This document shows positions 63,924-64,000 of a DNA stretch of 64,000 nucleotides, piece by piece. Numbering within the stretch: the stretch's first letter is position 1; each line of letters begins with the position of its first letter. The position numbers and the translations under genes were made by a program. This DNA comes from JBOGCH01 sp051656645. Lineage in GTDB: Bacteria; Bacteroidota; Bacteroidia; Bacteroidales; Marinifilaceae. The notes beneath the pieces were generated by a model that saw nothing but the letters and a program-made list of their open reading frames with translations, did not search any database and had not been told where the DNA came from. The stretch covers positions 58,637 through 122,636 of the forward strand of contig JBOGCH010000039.1 of assembly GCA_051656645.1 (NCBI GenBank), written 5' to 3'.

Positions 63924-64000
63924 CCTGTGGGTTTCGACTAGGTTACGGCAAGGTTACGACTAGGTTTCGACTACTATTGGAAGGTCATAGTAGTCGAAAC
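63924..64000. repeat. Element E5: array of 11-nt units related to E4, cut by window end
   Basis: Five left units of 11 nt start at 63924, 63935, 63946, 63957 and 63968 (for example CGACTAGGTTA, CGGCAAGGTTA and CGACTAGGTTT), followed by a central unit GGAAGGTCATA (63979) and the first right unit GTAGTCGAAAC (63990-64000), where the window stops. The sequence closely matches the reverse complement of the right half of E4, about 14.5 kb away. The rest of the right arm should continue outside the window. The DNA between the CDP-glycerol transferase-like gene and E5 (63742-63923) is AT-rich with nothing recognised. Confidence 0.88.

Overview
The window looks like chromosomal DNA from an anaerobic member of the Bacteroidales (phylum Bacteroidota). 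The evidence is AT-rich DNA, TTTG/TAnnTTTG promoters without Shine-Dalgarno leaders, a polysaccharide-lyase and glycosidase locus, Bacteroidota-type families (DUF5723, DUF4199, GldE-type CNNM/CBS protein, HzsA-like/SUMF1 protein), meso-diaminopimelate dehydrogenase and a GlpABC anaerobic glycerol-3-phosphate dehydrogenase. I see no rRNA, tRNA, CRISPR array, transposase or recognisable transcription-factor gene.

Layout. 1-10861 (minus) is a five-gene glycan operon read GH2, HzsA-like/SUMF1 protein, DUF2264 protein, GH20 hexosaminidase, then a PL8 polysaccharide lyase with an N-terminal DUF1573 domain that runs off the left edge. Divergent from it, uxuA-uxaC (11355-13945) handles hexuronates, followed by a separate GH36-like alpha-galactosidase. 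The likely logic is that lyase and hexosaminidase break a uronic-acid-containing glycan such as hyaluronan or chondroitin, and released glucuronate enters UxaC and UxuA. 16397-20527 (minus) is glpABC. 21414-27238 (plus) is a five-gene MacB/TolC/HlyD-type exporter. 27516-32547 (minus) holds an acyltransferase-like protein, a Gate-domain membrane protein, gpsA and lysS. 33279-35677 is recJ-recR. 35682-37775 encodes an outer-membrane protein and a lipoprotein, then come cdd, a LysM glucosaminidase, DUF4199, a GT2 and a PepSY protein. 41578-49036 (minus) runs mfd, coaX, TPR protein, lptC-like gene, gldE-like gene. 49524-51720 is era-der. Two transporters and ddh follow, then sua5-tsaB and an LPS-type glycosyltransferase cluster with folA embedded in it, and a convergent CDP-glycerol transferase-like gene.

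The most unusual signal is not a gene. Five intergenic elements (about 11036-11149, 21050-21170, 32856-32932, 49283-49403 and 63924 to the right edge) are built of degenerate tandem units of 11 nucleotides, in most cases arranged as two inverted arms around a short centre. The last two share sequence; the others have unrelated sequences but the same 11-nt period. The four with both neighbours visible all lie between divergently transcribed genes, between the likely promoters; none lies in a convergent or co-directional gap. I know of no described family with these properties. Possible roles are an insulator or supercoil sink between divergent promoters, a phased protein-binding array, or a structured RNA.

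Limits: all calls come from reading the sequence and from family knowledge; no database search, folding or alignment program was run. Residue positions are rough unless a catalytic residue is named.
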